Source: Glandiceps talaboti (lineage: Eukaryota > Hemichordata > Enteropneusta > Spengelidae). Taken from it: a stretch of 64,000 nucleotides of DNA. The stretch spans positions 18,003,001-18,067,000 of the forward strand of contig NC_135566.1 of assembly GCF_964340395.1 (NCBI RefSeq). The letters are read 5' to 3'. The translations under genes were made by a program, and so were the position numbers. Below, piece after piece: positions 23,915-37,293 of this stretch. Position 1 is the stretch's first letter. Every line of letters starts with the position of its first letter. Below the pieces are notes generated by a model. It did not search any database and was not told the DNA's origin. It saw only the letters and a list, made by a program, of their open reading frames with translations.

Positions 23915-25243
23915 ACTCCACAAAGTACTAATTCTTGTCATGGGCTATCATAATTTATAGCTGGTAGCATACTCAGGTTACAATGTACCGTTGATTATGC
24001 AATTATTTAAAGAATAGAAGAATTACAGACATGAATTGTATTTTAATAACAAACGTATTTACAATAGAGGAACTGTTTTCAGTCCAGGGACTATTGGTCA
24101 ACATCCTTGGGCTACCGCTTTCTGAAATTGGTAGCCCACTTAGCTGGGAATACCATAGAAATGTTAATTTCAAGCCCTGCTCTCAAATGTCATATTTACA
24201 GGTTTGATAATCATATAGAAAACACCTACTTTATCTTAACTTTCATCTGTAATAGTTAATGTACATGTACTATTACATGTGCATTTATAGGTTTTAAAAA
24301 AGTAAAAAGTAGATAATTGGACAAATTTGCATAATAACCAAATAATATTTCTACAATAACTGTGACCCCTTTGGGCTAAACAAGCATAGGATTTTGAAAC
24401 ACAATCGCATGCATATATCAAACTTTTGTCAATTAACCCTTGCGCAAGGTTTGATTGAAATCAGTTGCTGTGTACTGTCAGAGAAATTATCATGCTGTAC
24501 ATGAAAGCTTGGAGAGACAGGAAGGATTAGATAAATGACCACAATGAAATATCATAAGCTATGGGTTAAAGGCTTAATATCTAAGTCATATAGAAAAGTC
24601 ATGGATAAAAAGCAGATTAATTTGAGTGAATTTTTTACATCTCTTGTAGGAAAGAAAGCTATTAAGAATAATAGATGATAAATGCTCAATTTATATGTCT
24701 AAATACTTTGAATTTCTACCATCAAGGAGATAAATACATGTTCTAAATTTAGAAGATCTAGTTAGCTACCTAGATCAAAATCCTAAAACCAAAGTAGATA
24801 GTATGAAATCATTTTTAAAAGCATGCCTGCCCATTGCACAAAATAAGTCAACAATTCAAGTCATTTTTTGTACTAAATTACTACTACAGCTAAAATGACA
24901 TAGGCTTGGTGTTTCACCCATGGGGACAGTACGTTTTTGACACAAAGATAGACATATTTCAACTCTAGACTAACAGTAAAAGAGAAATAATAAACACAAC
25001 AGGATCCTTTGCTGAATCACACTGAATACTGATAAGTATTGCTATTGTTTCACAGTGCAGTAGAAACAGGCTTCTAATGAAAACATTACACATGGACTTG
25101 ATGATTTTAATGGCTGCAATTGTTTATTTTCTAACTGATAATCAACATTTCAACTTGACTACTTCTACATCCCTGTAGTGTCCGCGGCACCTATGTAATT
25201 GTTTTTTTTACATCAGAAGTTGTCTGAGGGACACTGAGGAGGA

Positions 25244-25266
25244 GGGGGGGGGGGGGGGGGGGGGGG
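25244..25266 (+). repeat. Poly-G run of 23
   Basis: An uninterrupted G tract in intron 3, next to the 3' end of the tRNA-like SINE. A tract of this kind could form a G-quadruplex. Confidence 0.95.
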
Positions 25267-25289
25267 TCTGATAGGCATCCCTGAAAGGC

Positions 25290-25466
25290 CCACTTTGAAC
25301 AATTTGTGTGTGAAAAATAGTTGTCTAACATAGCTGCATAGAAAAAGTTGGTGCAGAACAAACATATCCTCATAGCTTGATTCAATGGTAAGATAACACT
25401 AACATGAGAACCTGGGATTGAAACCCTGGTCTTTAAAAGTATAATTTCAAAGAACTTAGTAAGCTA
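25290..25466 (-). mobile_element. tRNA-derived SINE candidate
   Basis: On the minus strand, from about 25466, a box-A-like TAGCTTACTAAG is followed about 35 nt later by a box-B-like GGTTTCAATCCC (consensus GGTTCRANNCC), the spacing of an internal pol III promoter. The body downstream (GACAACTATTTTTCACA and related) recurs at 39745-39890, where box B is kept as GGTTTCAGTCCC but box A is lost. The split into head and body is seen; the tRNA origin is inferred. Confidence 0.4.
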
Positions 25467-26487
25467 CAGTTACACAATTTTGGGGGTTATTTTTGCTGCA
25501 TAGATACAAGTTGTTCTGAAGCATAAATATATTTTACCATTACGAACTATTGACAGGAATCAAACTCGGTATTCCTGCAGGCATAATATGAACGATTCTA
25601 ATCAATAATACTATACAAACTAAATGTCGTGGGAATTAACCCTGACTTAATATGCTGTATATCTCAAAGTAAAACCAAAATAACATCAGACTGAAGACAA
25701 TGACATCAGAGGCTGTCATGTATTGATGGGATTATAGCATACTAAATAAAGATTTTATGTAAACTTATAATGCTCAGCTAAGAAAAAGTATAACTTCAGC
25801 TTATGCCATGTCAATAAATAGGTCTATCATACAATTTACAGATGTTCTATTGCAATGTCTCACGGCAATATTATTTGTACCACTGCAATGTTTCACTGTA
25901 ATGTTTCATTGCAATTATTTGTACCACTGCAGTGTTTGACTGCAATTATTTGTACTACAATGTTTTACTGTAATTATCTGTTCCAGCTGCAATGTTTCAC
26001 AGTAATGCTTCACTGCAACTATCTGTTGCAGCTCCATATGTTTTACTGTAATTTTCCACTATAAATGTTATGGCTAATTGGTAAGAATAAATGGTGGCAA
26101 TTCTACAAGACGTGGCATTAACTTCTATTGGACATTTTAAGGTGATAATGACAGACCCCCCCATGATGCACGAATGCTAAATCTAGAATTGGAGTAACTT
26201 CATGAGTGCGTGTGGTGCACGTTCTCTGGGGCTATGATGAGCGTATAAGCGAGCAAAAGTGCAGGACAAAACACAGCCATTAAAGTCATGTTTATTCAAA
26301 ACAGCATATTTCATGAAAAATATGACTACATATACACGCTCACATGATTTTGTACACTAATTTGAATACAAGTACAAGTGTATGCAAATGTAATGTTTTC
26401 GGTTATCGCACTTCAATGTGAATACCACTAGAATGCACATTCACCAAGGCAAATATTTAATGGTACAACTATAGTTGGGGCAGGCTT

Positions 26488-26538
26488 TTTAGTTAGTTAG
26501 TTTGTTTGTTTGTTTGCTTGTTTGTTTGTTTGTTTGAT
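26488..26538 (+). repeat. TTTG microsatellite
   Basis: About ten units of GTTT with a few interruptions (AGTT at the left, GCTT in the middle). Intron 3. Confidence 0.85.
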
Positions 26539-26881
26539 TAATTTTTTTGGCTGAAAAACTTGAATCTTATAATATATTTTAAATGAGAGGCATATTGAGA
26601 AAATGGAATTTGCAAACCCGCTTCCTTGAATATCCTGAATAGTGCATCATGGGTAATACGGTGATAAATATGAATCAGTCAGGATTGTAAACAATACTGT
26701 TACATTGTTTGTAACCACAAATAATGTAGTCATGGTTACCATGACCATTGTAGGAGGTTTTAATACTCTATCAGATTAGGTATTACGATAACTACAGATA
26801 ATCCCATAATCCTTTGTGTCTGAGCATGCTCAGTCTGGATTGCAAGTTCCCTATTGAGACATCATGCCTCTTTTGTTTATT

Positions 26882-26894
26882 TTGTTTGTTTGTT

Positions 26895-26929
<35 letters not shown>

Positions 26930-26930
26930 C
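26882..26930 (+). repeat. TTTG then TTTC microsatellite
   Basis: A short GTTT run changes into nine TTTC units at about 26893-26930. Intron 3. Confidence 0.85.
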
Positions 26931-27419
26931 TCACTTTTTTTTAGCTCAAAAACTTGAATGGGTGAGAGCTCTATGATAAGGTCGGAAACACTTTGAATAA
27001 CAAGTTATACAATTTGTATATACCTGGGTAGTAATATGGTATATAATTATGCTTAGCGTGGGAACTAAAAGTTGAGGAAAGAAACCTTTATTATGCCAGT
27101 AAGTGTACTAATGAAACCAAAAGCTGATTTGCAATGTCATTTCAACGCCCACTACAAAAGCTTAATTTAGGGTTTATGCAAGCTGCTCTAGAAAATTATG
27201 AACTGGCTGTTCATACTGTCGATATATTTGTGTTGAAGAAAAGTATTTTCAGATGCTTGCATGTAAGGCCGAAAAAATGTCTGTGATCACTTACATGGAT
27301 GATCCCATTTTCAAATGAAAACATAGAGTTTTTCAAAACAATTCATTTCATTCAAATTGAGGCATCAAATGCAAATTGAAAACTCACCTTTTCACTCAGT
27401 GTTACAGTGTGTATTCTAT

Positions 27420-27725
27420 CAGAACTACTTTTACAAACATTTTTTGAGATTTGTTTGATATGTCCTACTCGAAACCTGTTTTTGATCATTTTTAAATCAT
27501 GCTTTTTACTACTTTTAAAAATGTTTTACCTTTGTTGAGATGATGTTTCTGCACAACTTTTGTTTTTACCTTTTTCAGCCATTTTTTAATAACTTTTTTT
27601 CGAGCAGTATTTTTGTTTTTTATTGTGTTTTTTTTTTCTTCTTCTGTGAAGTGCTTATGAGCACTGTTGTAGATTATATGGCGCTACACAAATGTTTATC
27701 ATTCTTATTATATTTTTATTATTAA
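27420..27725 (+). mobile_element. LINE/SINE 3'-tail-like repeat, family C, copy 1
   Basis: Ends with GAGCACTGTTGTAGATTATA and GGCGCTACACAAATG followed by an ATT repeat, the layout of 3' tails of L2/CR1-type elements and their SINEs (AGCGCT...GCGCTATATAAAT(ATT)n). A diverged second copy lies at 37945-38235. No reverse transcriptase frame is seen; the short Phe-rich ORFs are spurious. Confidence 0.5.
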
Positions 27726-28494
27726 AATTTCGGCATCTTCGTGTAAACAAATGTTGGGCTAGTGAACTCTCAAAATGGCTTATTTGATTTCAGTAGGCCA
27801 TTTCAGACTGCAAACTGGAAATTGAGAATACAGCACCCTTGCTCAAATTGAGGGTATCATCACCTCACATTTACCATTTCTTATCCCTCGGTATGCTGTA
27901 GAATTGTATTAAAATCAGGGATGTTTTTCAAATTGTTCAGACATCAGGCCTATTTCAATACAGATAAGTTGATCTTGGTTTTATGCTAATTTTACTTAAT
28001 GGTGGGTGACAATTATTTTTACGCCTACATCTCCAATATGTGTGAGGTCATAATAGACACAGATTATACGCTATTTACAAGTACTCAAGTTTTTTCAGGT
28101 AGTGAGATATGACGTTTATAAGAAGTTATTTACGCAAATTCTTAGGCGCAAGGTCATACTGCTCAGGTGATATATTAGTATCTAGTTTAACAGTGACAAA
28201 TTTGGTGGTGATCTTCTGAGAACATGGATTATGGATAGCAAATATGGCAATGTTAACCATTTTTGTCATACCAGACAATATACAATGTTAGTAGCAATGT
28301 TGGTACGATATTTTTGTAATATCAAATGATAAAATGTAGCAATGTTGGTAAAAATATTTTTGTTAAGCCTGACAGTGTATGTAATTTTGTTTATAGTCAC
28401 CTGGTTTCGATTGTACATGTCTATGCCTATGACAATGTACACATGTAGATATGTGTTAAAATATACTTCATTCGTATATTAGTGGACAGCAAAC

Positions 28495-28715
28495 AAAAAT
28501 TCTGTACCTATAGTCAATTAAAGTGGCCATATTGATGAGGAATGGCTATTCATTTTGGATTTTTTTAATTTATAAAACTATTTTATCATGGCTTCCTACT
28601 TGAAAAATCAGTGTGAAACAACATAGACCAAGTCCTTGTTTGTAACTTAATAAATTGCAAAAGACTGATAATTGTGTAAAATGTTTGTTAGTGTATGTAT
28701 AATAACAAACTTTTT
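28495..28715 (+). repeat. Dispersed repeat family B, copy 1
   Basis: Shares GTGGCCATATTGATGAGGA, TTTATAAAACTATTTTATCA, GGCTTCCTACTTGAAAAA and ATTGCAAAA with copies at 46712-46932 and 47618-47980. Intron 3. Confidence 0.7.
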
Positions 28716-31009
28716 TTTTTACACATTTTTAGTTTTTTGCAATGTATTGAGTCAGGCCCTGAAGGTCTTGAAATGGGTTTGCCACAAATACTTGTCTCTG
28801 ATTTAATTGCAAATATTGAAATACAGTGTGTTTTATAACAGTTACGTTCTGAAATACATGGTATGGTCCTACGTCCCACAACAATGTAACCTCGTTAGCT
28901 GATCTACTGGAGACACACCTTACAAGTTGTTTGGACCTCAGCTAATTACCACCAATAGAAATATGCACCTGCACCTCCATATGGCATAGAAAAACTAGGT
29001 CTTCTTATTGGATAAAAATTGAGAATATTAATGCGACATATTTCTCTTGGGTCTTATTTTTATCATTACACAATTGTAACAGAATATATAATGTCATCAT
29101 AAAAGCATGTCACGACTGTTGAACGCTGACTTTTTCCAGAGAAGTCATGAACTACAATTCCCATTTGTTATATAGTCCAGCTAGTAATAGTTGACAAATC
29201 CTGATCACTACTTCGCCAAAGCCTAAACACAGATCACGACATAAAACAGACTGTAACTTTTATTGATCCAGGTGTTAAGATTTGAAACTTTGTCTTAAAA
29301 ATGGTCAATCAATTGCCAATGAGCAGCATTCTAAGTTCCTTACTGTTAATAAGTGGTGCAAAAGCTATTCTGCTCAACCATCGACATGCCTTAATACAAA
29401 ACATTTCACCATAAATACCAAATGTATGCAATTATCAATTATATGTCATTCCTTTCATCTTTTTATTCACACATGTTGTTGTACTTTCTTGTAAATAAAC
29501 AACTTACTTGTACCAACAATATCATGAATGTACTTTACTCATACCATTGCCATGTTTCCTATTTCTTTCTCAAACACTAACATATCGAACATTATTCCTC
29601 CTGCCCACATCAGACTTCCATTATTTCTATGCAACTGCACGTTAAAACAAACCTCCAAATAACATCTTTTAGAGTAGAACAAGTGCACATATAGCCTTGG
29701 TTACCCAGACTCTCACTGTTAGGGGCTCTTCTACGAGACCACCCAGATGATCAAGCGTGTGGGGAAACAACATTCCAACTCGCCCCGCACCGAAAGTCAC
29801 ACAGTACATTTCTTTCAAGTCATGAAAAATGGGCTTACAAGGCATGTTTGTCGTACTTAAGATGTATCAAATCACATCGTTTCATTTTCGAAAAACATAC
29901 TAAAGGTTTTTTATATTTGAAATCCAATACAAATACTTACATGCATACAATTCATATGGCTAGTTACTCACTTAGCTTGCTACCATACACAGCATCATAG
30001 CAACTGCTCAAATATTTCACCTTCTACATTCATGACTCGTATATTTAATTCATAAAAAGACACTATCAGACAGAGAAAATTCCCTCTCCCCTTCAAGCTA
30101 AATTTATTAAAACACAATAAATATTAATATCTATGCACTATTGCAAATGACCTTTACAGTCTTCCTTTGCCTCCCTTTTAGAGCATATTAAGACCTAAAT
30201 TACATACCTAATGGTCTCAACATTTCAACCTGCATCCTGAACTTACAGACACATGTACACATCCATATAGACTTTGACTGATAACTAGACATTCAACTAA
30301 TCATCCCCTTAAAAATGTACTTTTGAGAAAGTAGATAGCATGTATATAATTGCATCACTGGAGCCTTTTTTTATAATCCATCTTCATCTGCGACAGAACA
30401 GTGCAGTTAATCTGAAGATGAATCAATAGGACGCCTATACATCGCCATGACATCAGAATACAAAGGTTTTAGAGGGACAAACTTACACGAGATCTTACTT
30501 TTATGATCACCAAATTATCAAGATATGTTAACAGTATTACATAGGATGAAGTGAACGAATGAGAATATTTTATTAATCAGTCTAACATCTTTCTTTCTTT
30601 TCTCAAAATTCATCATCTTCAGTTTTCCTTTGGGTAGATGTTTAAAATATAGGACTTAAATTCACAATTATTTCTCGATGCCAATGAACAGAGGCAGACA
30701 CACGAAATAGTGTAGGTCTCAGAGGGTTCAATTAGAGTACACAGAAGTCACATCTGTATTGGAGATTTCTGTTCTGTGATGTTAAATAGAGATGTAAGTA
30801 TGATGAAGCCATACTGCGTACTTGGTTAAAGTTAACGCATTCAATTTTATCAATGAAGACTTCAATATCATATACTTCTTGTCTGCCCTTGGGAGTGAAT
30901 TCAGCCTCAGATTTAAGGTCGAGTGATTTTATACAACCATTACAAACCACTTGAGTAATAATCTGACTTCAACCACCTTTTCTCCTTCCGGCTAAACGGA
31001 AACATTTTC

Positions 31010-31490
31010 CTGTTTGCTTCAGAATTCTGTTTTGTATTTTGAAGACTGGCTATCAATGTTTTATTCCATTCATAGTGCAAAACATTTTGAACCCAAGAAA
31101 AAGAATATGAGTCTAAATGAAATCATTTTTACGATTTTCTGGGGTTTTTTCAAAAGATAGGTTATCGAAAGCTATTATATTTTATGCCTTTACTTGCACA
31201 AAATATTTTGTACTCCAGAAATAAAATAATCCTTTGGAAATAAAACCTTTTTTTTTTAAAAATAGCACCCAATTTTCTGTTTTATATGTTAAGGATAGTT
31301 TACTTTTTATCAAAAACTATTACATTTTACTTCATTATTTGTGCAAAACATTTTGTACTCAAGAAATCAAAGAGACCATTGAAATCAAATCATTTTTTGA
31401 GATTGGAATCAGATTTCCTGCTCAGTATTTTGAAAGATAGGCTATCAAATTCCTGTATTTGTGCAAAACATTTTGTATTCCAGATTCAAT
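31010..31490 (+). repeat. Tandem array of about 130-bp units, four copies
   Basis: Each unit contains TGCAAAACATTTTGTACTC (around 31076, 31198, 31345 and 31465 in diverged forms), then GAAATCAAATCATTTTT and ATAGGTTATCAAA-type sequence. Identity is moderate, so the array is old. Intron 3. Confidence 0.7.
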
Positions 31491-31608
31491 CAGTGTATTA
31501 TAGACATTCTCGCAAACCAGAGGTGATATTTGCACACATCAAGTTAATCAGTGCTGAACTGTGTGTCTCACTCAAGGTATAGCTGCATCCCTTCCATACA
31601 AATCAATA

Positions 31609-31758
31609 AAAGGGGAACACCACTCCAGAATATAGAGACATTTCAATAAACTATGGGTTCTGGAGATTCATTTCAGGAGAGTGTATATCACCTACAATTA
31701 CTTGCAATTCAGAGAAACACCAGGTTGATCTTTATTTCCTGGAGTGGTGTTCCCCTTT
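31609..31758. mobile_element. 150-bp MITE with perfect 20-bp TIRs
   Basis: Positions 31609-31628 are the exact reverse complement of 31739-31758 (AAAGGGGAACACCACTCCAG). Taking the ends as AAGGGG and CCCCTT, the element is flanked by TAA on both sides (31607-31609 and 31758-31760), a 3-bp duplication as made by PIF/Harbinger transposases. The class is inferred; the TIRs are seen. Confidence 0.7.
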
Positions 31759-34458
31759 AACCTACGGTAATAAATCTTCATTACTCTATATGTACATACA
31801 CTAACAGTGGGTTATTGTTGACAAGACTGAAGTGTACAGTCGAACATTTCAGGTAGCAAATTTCAAGAGTTTCGTGTTTCAGGAAGTAAAGTTTAATTTG
31901 CTACTAACAACGGCTTACCAATTCAATAAACACATTTCATTCATTTAGGGGGGAGGGGGTTTGGCATCAACTCAATGTAATTGCTAAACTTCATTTTCGC
32001 ACTTCTAACCAAATTTCAAAAACTTTCATGCCTTCTGTGTGTACTATACTGAGATAAACAGTTTACATTCACATCTTTTGAAGACCGTTTTTGCAAAATT
32101 TATATGTCAACAGATGTTGAGGAAAAAATCCATTTCATTTCAGTTTGCCCCCTGTACCACAATCTAAGGCAAAAATAGTTACCACAGTGGTCATATAGAC
32201 AACCTACTATAGAAATATTGTATGCGCTCATGTCATGTAATAAGAATTTTGTAATATTCAACTGGCAATTTTTGTATACAAATCTCTCAAGTTAAGAAAT
32301 GAGTGTATTTAAATTATGTAGTTATTTCATTCATGTATGAATAATTATTTTACTTTTCTCTCTCTATGCTGTAACCATAATTATATTTCTTTTGCTTGTT
32401 TTTTGTAAATGTGCGATTTGGGCCAATGGTCTTTAAGAGCAATAAATATTATATATATACTGAGATGTTGATTAAAATGTACTGCTAATGTGACACACAG
32501 TGCTGGGTTTCCGGTTAGTATTTTCATGTGTAAATTTACCATACGTTTTAAGTTGTATCGACCATAGTAGTTTGATCGCTACCATTTTCTCAATGGTTAT
32601 ACATACACCATATATAAACATGTCGACGTTGAACTTGTGAACATTCGTATACTAAGGGGAGGACGTTTTCGTCTAAATGAACAAAAGTTCGTTTAAGCTT
32701 GAGTGACATTGTGCAATATAAGGTCTTCATATAACTGCATCATAATCCCCCTCTCCCTCCCCTTTCAAGTGCCCATGATCTACTGTATATCCAAATCTTC
32801 TTTGACATCAGACTATTGTAATCTGTCACAACAATTTTCACGAAAATGAAACAAATCCTTCGCATTCTCATCCTCATCCTCATCCTCAATCACAGCAATT
32901 TGCACAAATCCTTCTCACTCCAAATGCTAAAATGTTAAAGCCTCTTATCCATCACATCTATTTTTTAGGATGTCTAATGAACAGAATTAAGACTTCATTC
33001 ATTTTGTAATTTTGTACCTTCATTTTGTCATCTCATGTGCAATCATGCAAGATATTTTTCGACTAAAGAATAGATAGCATAAGTTGACTTCCATTGTCAA
33101 TAAGCAATCCATTTCTGATAATTGGAAATCAATTGCTATTCAGGCGATGCCTTAATCTCCCTGTTTTCAGCCTTGTGTGCATGTATCAAGTGTACTTCTG
33201 GGAATTACACAAAGTATGAGTTCTTAAGCTAAGAATCATGGATGTTGTGCATTATGAATTCTACCATTTTTTTAGGCCTGATAAACATAAAATTTTGTAT
33301 GTTATGAAAATTAAAAGTCAGTCTAACAAACTTGAACCACACTTTAAATTGAATGTGTCTCACAAGAATGAACTTCCAGGGTTCATAGTTACCAATGGAA
33401 AAGTCTACTCATAGAGTCATAAAATTACTAGGAGGCGATTGCGAATCACATTTTTCATCGACATCTTGTCAGCAGCATAAGAGGTGTATACTGGCTACAC
33501 TGTATGACTATTGTATGGGCAAGTGTGTAATGTTTTTACAAATATATTATATGAGACGCACTACTCTAATTTGCAGTTGGCATTTAAAGTTGACAAAATA
33601 TCCCCAGTGGTTTTCAATTTTTTTTTACGTTTAATAGTCAAAGAAGGGAGAATTTCCTCAGGAATAAGTTGATAGGTACAATGTAAGGAGAAAGCATTCA
33701 TGTTGGCCCCAATAAAACATGGCAGTCATTATTGTCTGTTGTTGTTGTTCATGAACTGCATGTGTACCAATCACCAAAGTAGACCAACTATCAGTTGGAG
33801 ACAAAAATAAATTAAGTTTATATTAAAGTCATAAACCCTTTCATGTTTGCGCTTCTATAAAATTAATTTGATAATACAGAATAAAACCATTATCTCAGTT
33901 TTCTTCTTTGGTGTCCACTTACTATGGTTAAGCTTTACCTCAGTAATCAGTACGCTGAGACAGTCTCCGGGAAGGACGAGACTGCTCGGCAGCGACATCC
34001 AAAGTGTACACTGCTGAGTAAATTGTTCAAATTGGGACTGACATTACAGATGGGGTTTCACAGATGTATTTTGCCCTTCACTATTTATTTTGCTGCATAA
34101 AATGTTTTGAGATGCATCTCTTGCAATAATCTATTAAATGCAGCTTGCGGTATAAGAATTAAAAAACTCCCATCACATGTACATGTACCTTCAAACATCA
34201 ATTATGTAAATCATTCATTTATCCAAAAATACTCATTAAATATCAATACACCACCCTGAAGGATTTTTTGTGTAAGTGTCAATGTTGTTGAAGTAATTTG
34301 ATTTTAATATATCACATGTTTCCTAAGATAGATTAATGTATTATTATTTTATTTCCACTAAATAAACTAAAATGATGTTACGCACCATTGATATGTGAGT
34401 TCACAGTATTTCCTTCACCCCTTTGATCCTTATTTAATAAACATTTTCTAGTACTTAC

Positions 34459-34603
34459 AGTGAATGGACATGCCGACAGCAAGACATTTCTTGTATCTGC
34501 ACTCCGGACATCGTCCCCTTGTATTTTTTCTGATGGAGCATTCTCCCCCCTTCTGGCATTTTACAATAATATTCTTCTGTGCTATACACCTCCTAAAGAA
34601 TCC
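34459..34603 (-). CDS. Nuclear receptor exon: second zinc finger of the DBD
   Basis: Encodes residues 100-147 plus one base of Ser148. It starts GFFRRCIAQKNIIVKC after acceptor TTGTAG and ends ECRYKKCLAVGMSIH before donor T|GTAAGT (phase 1). The four zinc ligands follow C-x5-C-x9-C-x2-C (CQKGGEC, then CPEC). GFFRR completes the recognition helix. Odd points: Cys follows GFFRR where Ser is common; the D-box is QKGGE; and CPEC replaces the usual CQxC. These set it apart from textbook ROR, REV-ERB, PPAR or LXR DBDs. CLAVGM is a family-wide end of the second finger. Confidence 0.95.
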
Positions 34604-35047
34604 CTACAAGAGAAAAGAAGAGAGAGACAAAGTCAGATGTGAAAGTGTTCCTTTTGGGATTAAGTGTAATAAGAGAAGGGTAGATAACATTGCTGTTCAT
34701 GAGAAGAGTTGATTAGGGCAATTGCTACGTTTTCTTGACATAGTAATATATTTTGAACAAAAACTAATATAAAATAGTGCAAGAATAAATGCTCATGGAC
34801 TCTGGGTCAATACGTAGTAATGACTATTTCTGCTCACAATGTCAAAATATTTTTTAAAGTAAATCCCAAATTTTTGCTGACATCTGATATTCCTTACCAA
34901 TTAAAAATACTTTTTTGTTTTTAAACTGACGAATAGCTATACCCATCAATAATATGAAGTTTTTACACAAGAAACTTCAACAGCTAAATTAATAGTGCCA
35001 ATGGTATTGTAGCACAACTGATGATTATTTTAAGACTTTCAGCTTAC
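34604..35047 (-). other. Receptor intron 2 (phase 0) with a family D repeat
   Basis: A 444-bp intron that splits the DBD exactly between CEGCK and GFFRR. Around 34788-34900 it contains a diverged half copy of foldback family D (ATGGACTCTGGGT, TTTCTGCTCACA and TTTTTGCTGACATC shared with 7500-7620). Confidence 0.85.
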
Positions 35048-35175
35048 CTTACATCCTTCACATGAAACCACACCATAATGAATACCGGATGATGTGTCAC
35101 CACAAACTCGACACGTTGGTAAACACGGACTCTTCTTACAACTACTAGTAACAATTGTTGATTTACAGTCATCAA
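35048..35175 (-). CDS. Nuclear receptor exon: first zinc finger of the DBD
   Basis: Encodes residues 57 (with one base from the previous exon) to 99. A short Cys- and Lys-containing stretch ([20 protein letters not shown]) precedes finger 1: C78-x2-C81 (CRVC), [13 protein letters not shown], then C95-x2-C98 (CEGC). The P-box is CEGCKG, the form that specifies AGGTCA half-sites. GD-x-SSGIHYGV is closest to ROR-type fingers from memory. Acceptor ATTGCAG, donor AAG|GTAAGC (phase 0). The three extra Cys upstream of the finger (60, 69, 74) are not part of the canonical DBD. Confidence 0.96.
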
Positions 35176-36547
35176 CTGCAATAAAAACGAAAAAAGTTTG
35201 TAAAACGACATATCTTACATGAAAATCAAGTTGAACATGTTCTAACAAAAAATGAGTATGACCTTTATTTTCTGGGCATTCGACACCACAACATTCAGTT
35301 GTTGTTGTAGGAAATAATGCCCTCTAAATAAAAAAATATATATGCATGTTGAACATCCAAATTGAAAATAGCATAGAGTGTGAATGGAATAGTTTACTCT
35401 TTCAAAATTCTGCATTGCTTCATACATGCATGAGGGACATACATGAAGTCATTCTTCCCATTTTTATTAAAGACAGTTTGATTTTCCTTTCATTTTGAAC
35501 AACACAATAATTTCTTAAATCAGACCAAAGTTGAAACAACATTCCGTAAAACATAACTAAAAGATATTATTGTGAATGACTTTATTTCTATACTGGAATT
35601 TATAGTACTTCAGGACGTGAATCTGTGTGAATAATTTTTCTGTGGAAAGAACTCCGCTAAACATGATTAACAGAACTTGGCTGGTCGAATGATTCAGATG
35701 ATTAGTTTTTTACTGTGATGTCTAATTTCCCAGGTTCAACTGTCCACCAAAATAAAGTGTACCAGATAAGTCCTAAAATGCTCTCCTGCCAAACTTTTCA
35801 AGCAACAACTTGAAATACGTATACTCACAATATGACAGTGATATTACAATTACAACAGCAGTGGGAGCTATAAGTACACAAATCATGAATAAATAAAAAG
35901 CTGAAAGTCTTGTAATGTCTCCAAGATTTACATCTCGCCTTTTAGTATACACTGACTTAATGGATTTCTAAGGATTTGGCGATTTCCTCACTGGATCTAC
36001 TGCATGAACATTTAGTAAACCCTGGGGAATGCATCCACATGGTCATGTATTTGCCAGAGGCAAAAATATATACTGTACTATCAACACTGTCCAGTAAATA
36101 CATAATCACGTCTCCCAAAGATACTTGTTCTAATATGTTTGTGTAATCCACACATAACACCTTCAAAGACACATCTAGTATAGTATTAGTAGTCTCTCCC
36201 TGGTATCTATGAGTTTCGCAGTACCTACGTCAGAAAAGCATCTATCGAAAAACCTTTTTCCTTCGTAACTTAATTTTAAATGAATCTTTTCTTGAAGTTT
36301 GGAATACAATACAAGTATAAGGCAGATTCCTGGCTTTTCTACGGTTTAAAGACATCTTTTCGGGGGATTTCAAATTTCTACAGCATCTTTTCTTAACATT
36401 CATCATACAAATTTCTGACCAAGTTCAATGTATCATGGCATCTCTTTGAAATTTAGAATACCATTCAATCATTTTGAAGCAAATTCCTGACTTGTTTCCT
36501 GAGTGAACCATTTACTTTAAGCTGTTATCATGCTTCTAAGTCATTCA

Positions 36548-36851
36548 GCTAGTTATGGAATTTATATCGTGGTCATTCTACATCAAGACAACATGTGTCT
36601 ATATGACATCAACGCTTGTCCATATCAATGGTTCCGCTGTGCTCAAAGCATGAAGCAAAATGTTCAAAATCACCATAATTATTGTCTCCACTATTATATT
36701 ATTCTCCAATACTTTTCTTAATTCAGCTGGAAAATACCTACGACCTTAAGGGTTTTGTAACCAGTCATCTTGTGACTTGTGTGACAAGGCCCCTTAGGTC
36801 ACTCATTTTTTCCAAGCTGAACGAAGAAAATTTTGGGGGAATAATAATATC
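36548..36851 (+). repeat. Dispersed repeat family A, copy 3
   Basis: The fullest direct copy: it starts ATTTATATCGTGGTCATTC, then GACAACATGTGTCTA, CTCCAATACTTTTCTTAATT, and the core AAGGCCCCTTAGGTCACTCA. It aligns in reverse to the copy ending near 48430. It lies in intron 1. Confidence 0.7.
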
Positions 36852-37255
36852 TAACTATTTACGCAACATGCATCAAAAAGCTGAGGTGACTGTAACATAA
36901 GTATTATTTTTTCAATTAGACAACCAACAATATATAACAAGAAATTGTTCAATAGTAATAATTTAAAAGACATTTTACATAGTAATTAGAGGTTTGGTTT
37001 CACCCAAGTACAGTAATAGGTTCAAATCATGATAACATAGGGGGCACTGATTGGGTGTGACCCCAAAAAATGAATTTGATTGGATTTATTGTACAATACA
37101 AATGTTCTTGGTTTGTTTTTCTTTTCAATGTAACATTTTGCCTTTGTCACTTTTGTGCTTGATGCTTCATTTTTCAGTCTTGCCTTTTTAAGTTTTGAGC
37201 TAATCTGATTTTTTCAGAATGTTTAGTACATGTATGTATGTTGTCATAGTAATAG

Positions 37256-37291
<36 letters not shown>
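37256..37291 (+). repeat. TTG trinucleotide repeat, 12 units
   Basis: A perfect GTT/TTG run; on the minus strand it reads as an Asn run in a spurious ORF. Intron 1. Confidence 0.95.

Positions 37292-37293
<2 letters not shown>

Larger units (their letters stand above)
23097..34458 (-). other. Receptor intron 3 (phase 1)
   Basis: An 11.4-kb intron. It contains an AGGTCA cluster near 23677-23703, poly-C and poly-G runs, a tRNA-like SINE, TTTG and TTTC microsatellites, a LINE/SINE-like 3' tail, a copy of family B, a tandem array at 31010-31490 and a small MITE at 31609-31758. No further exon was recognised. Confidence 0.85.
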
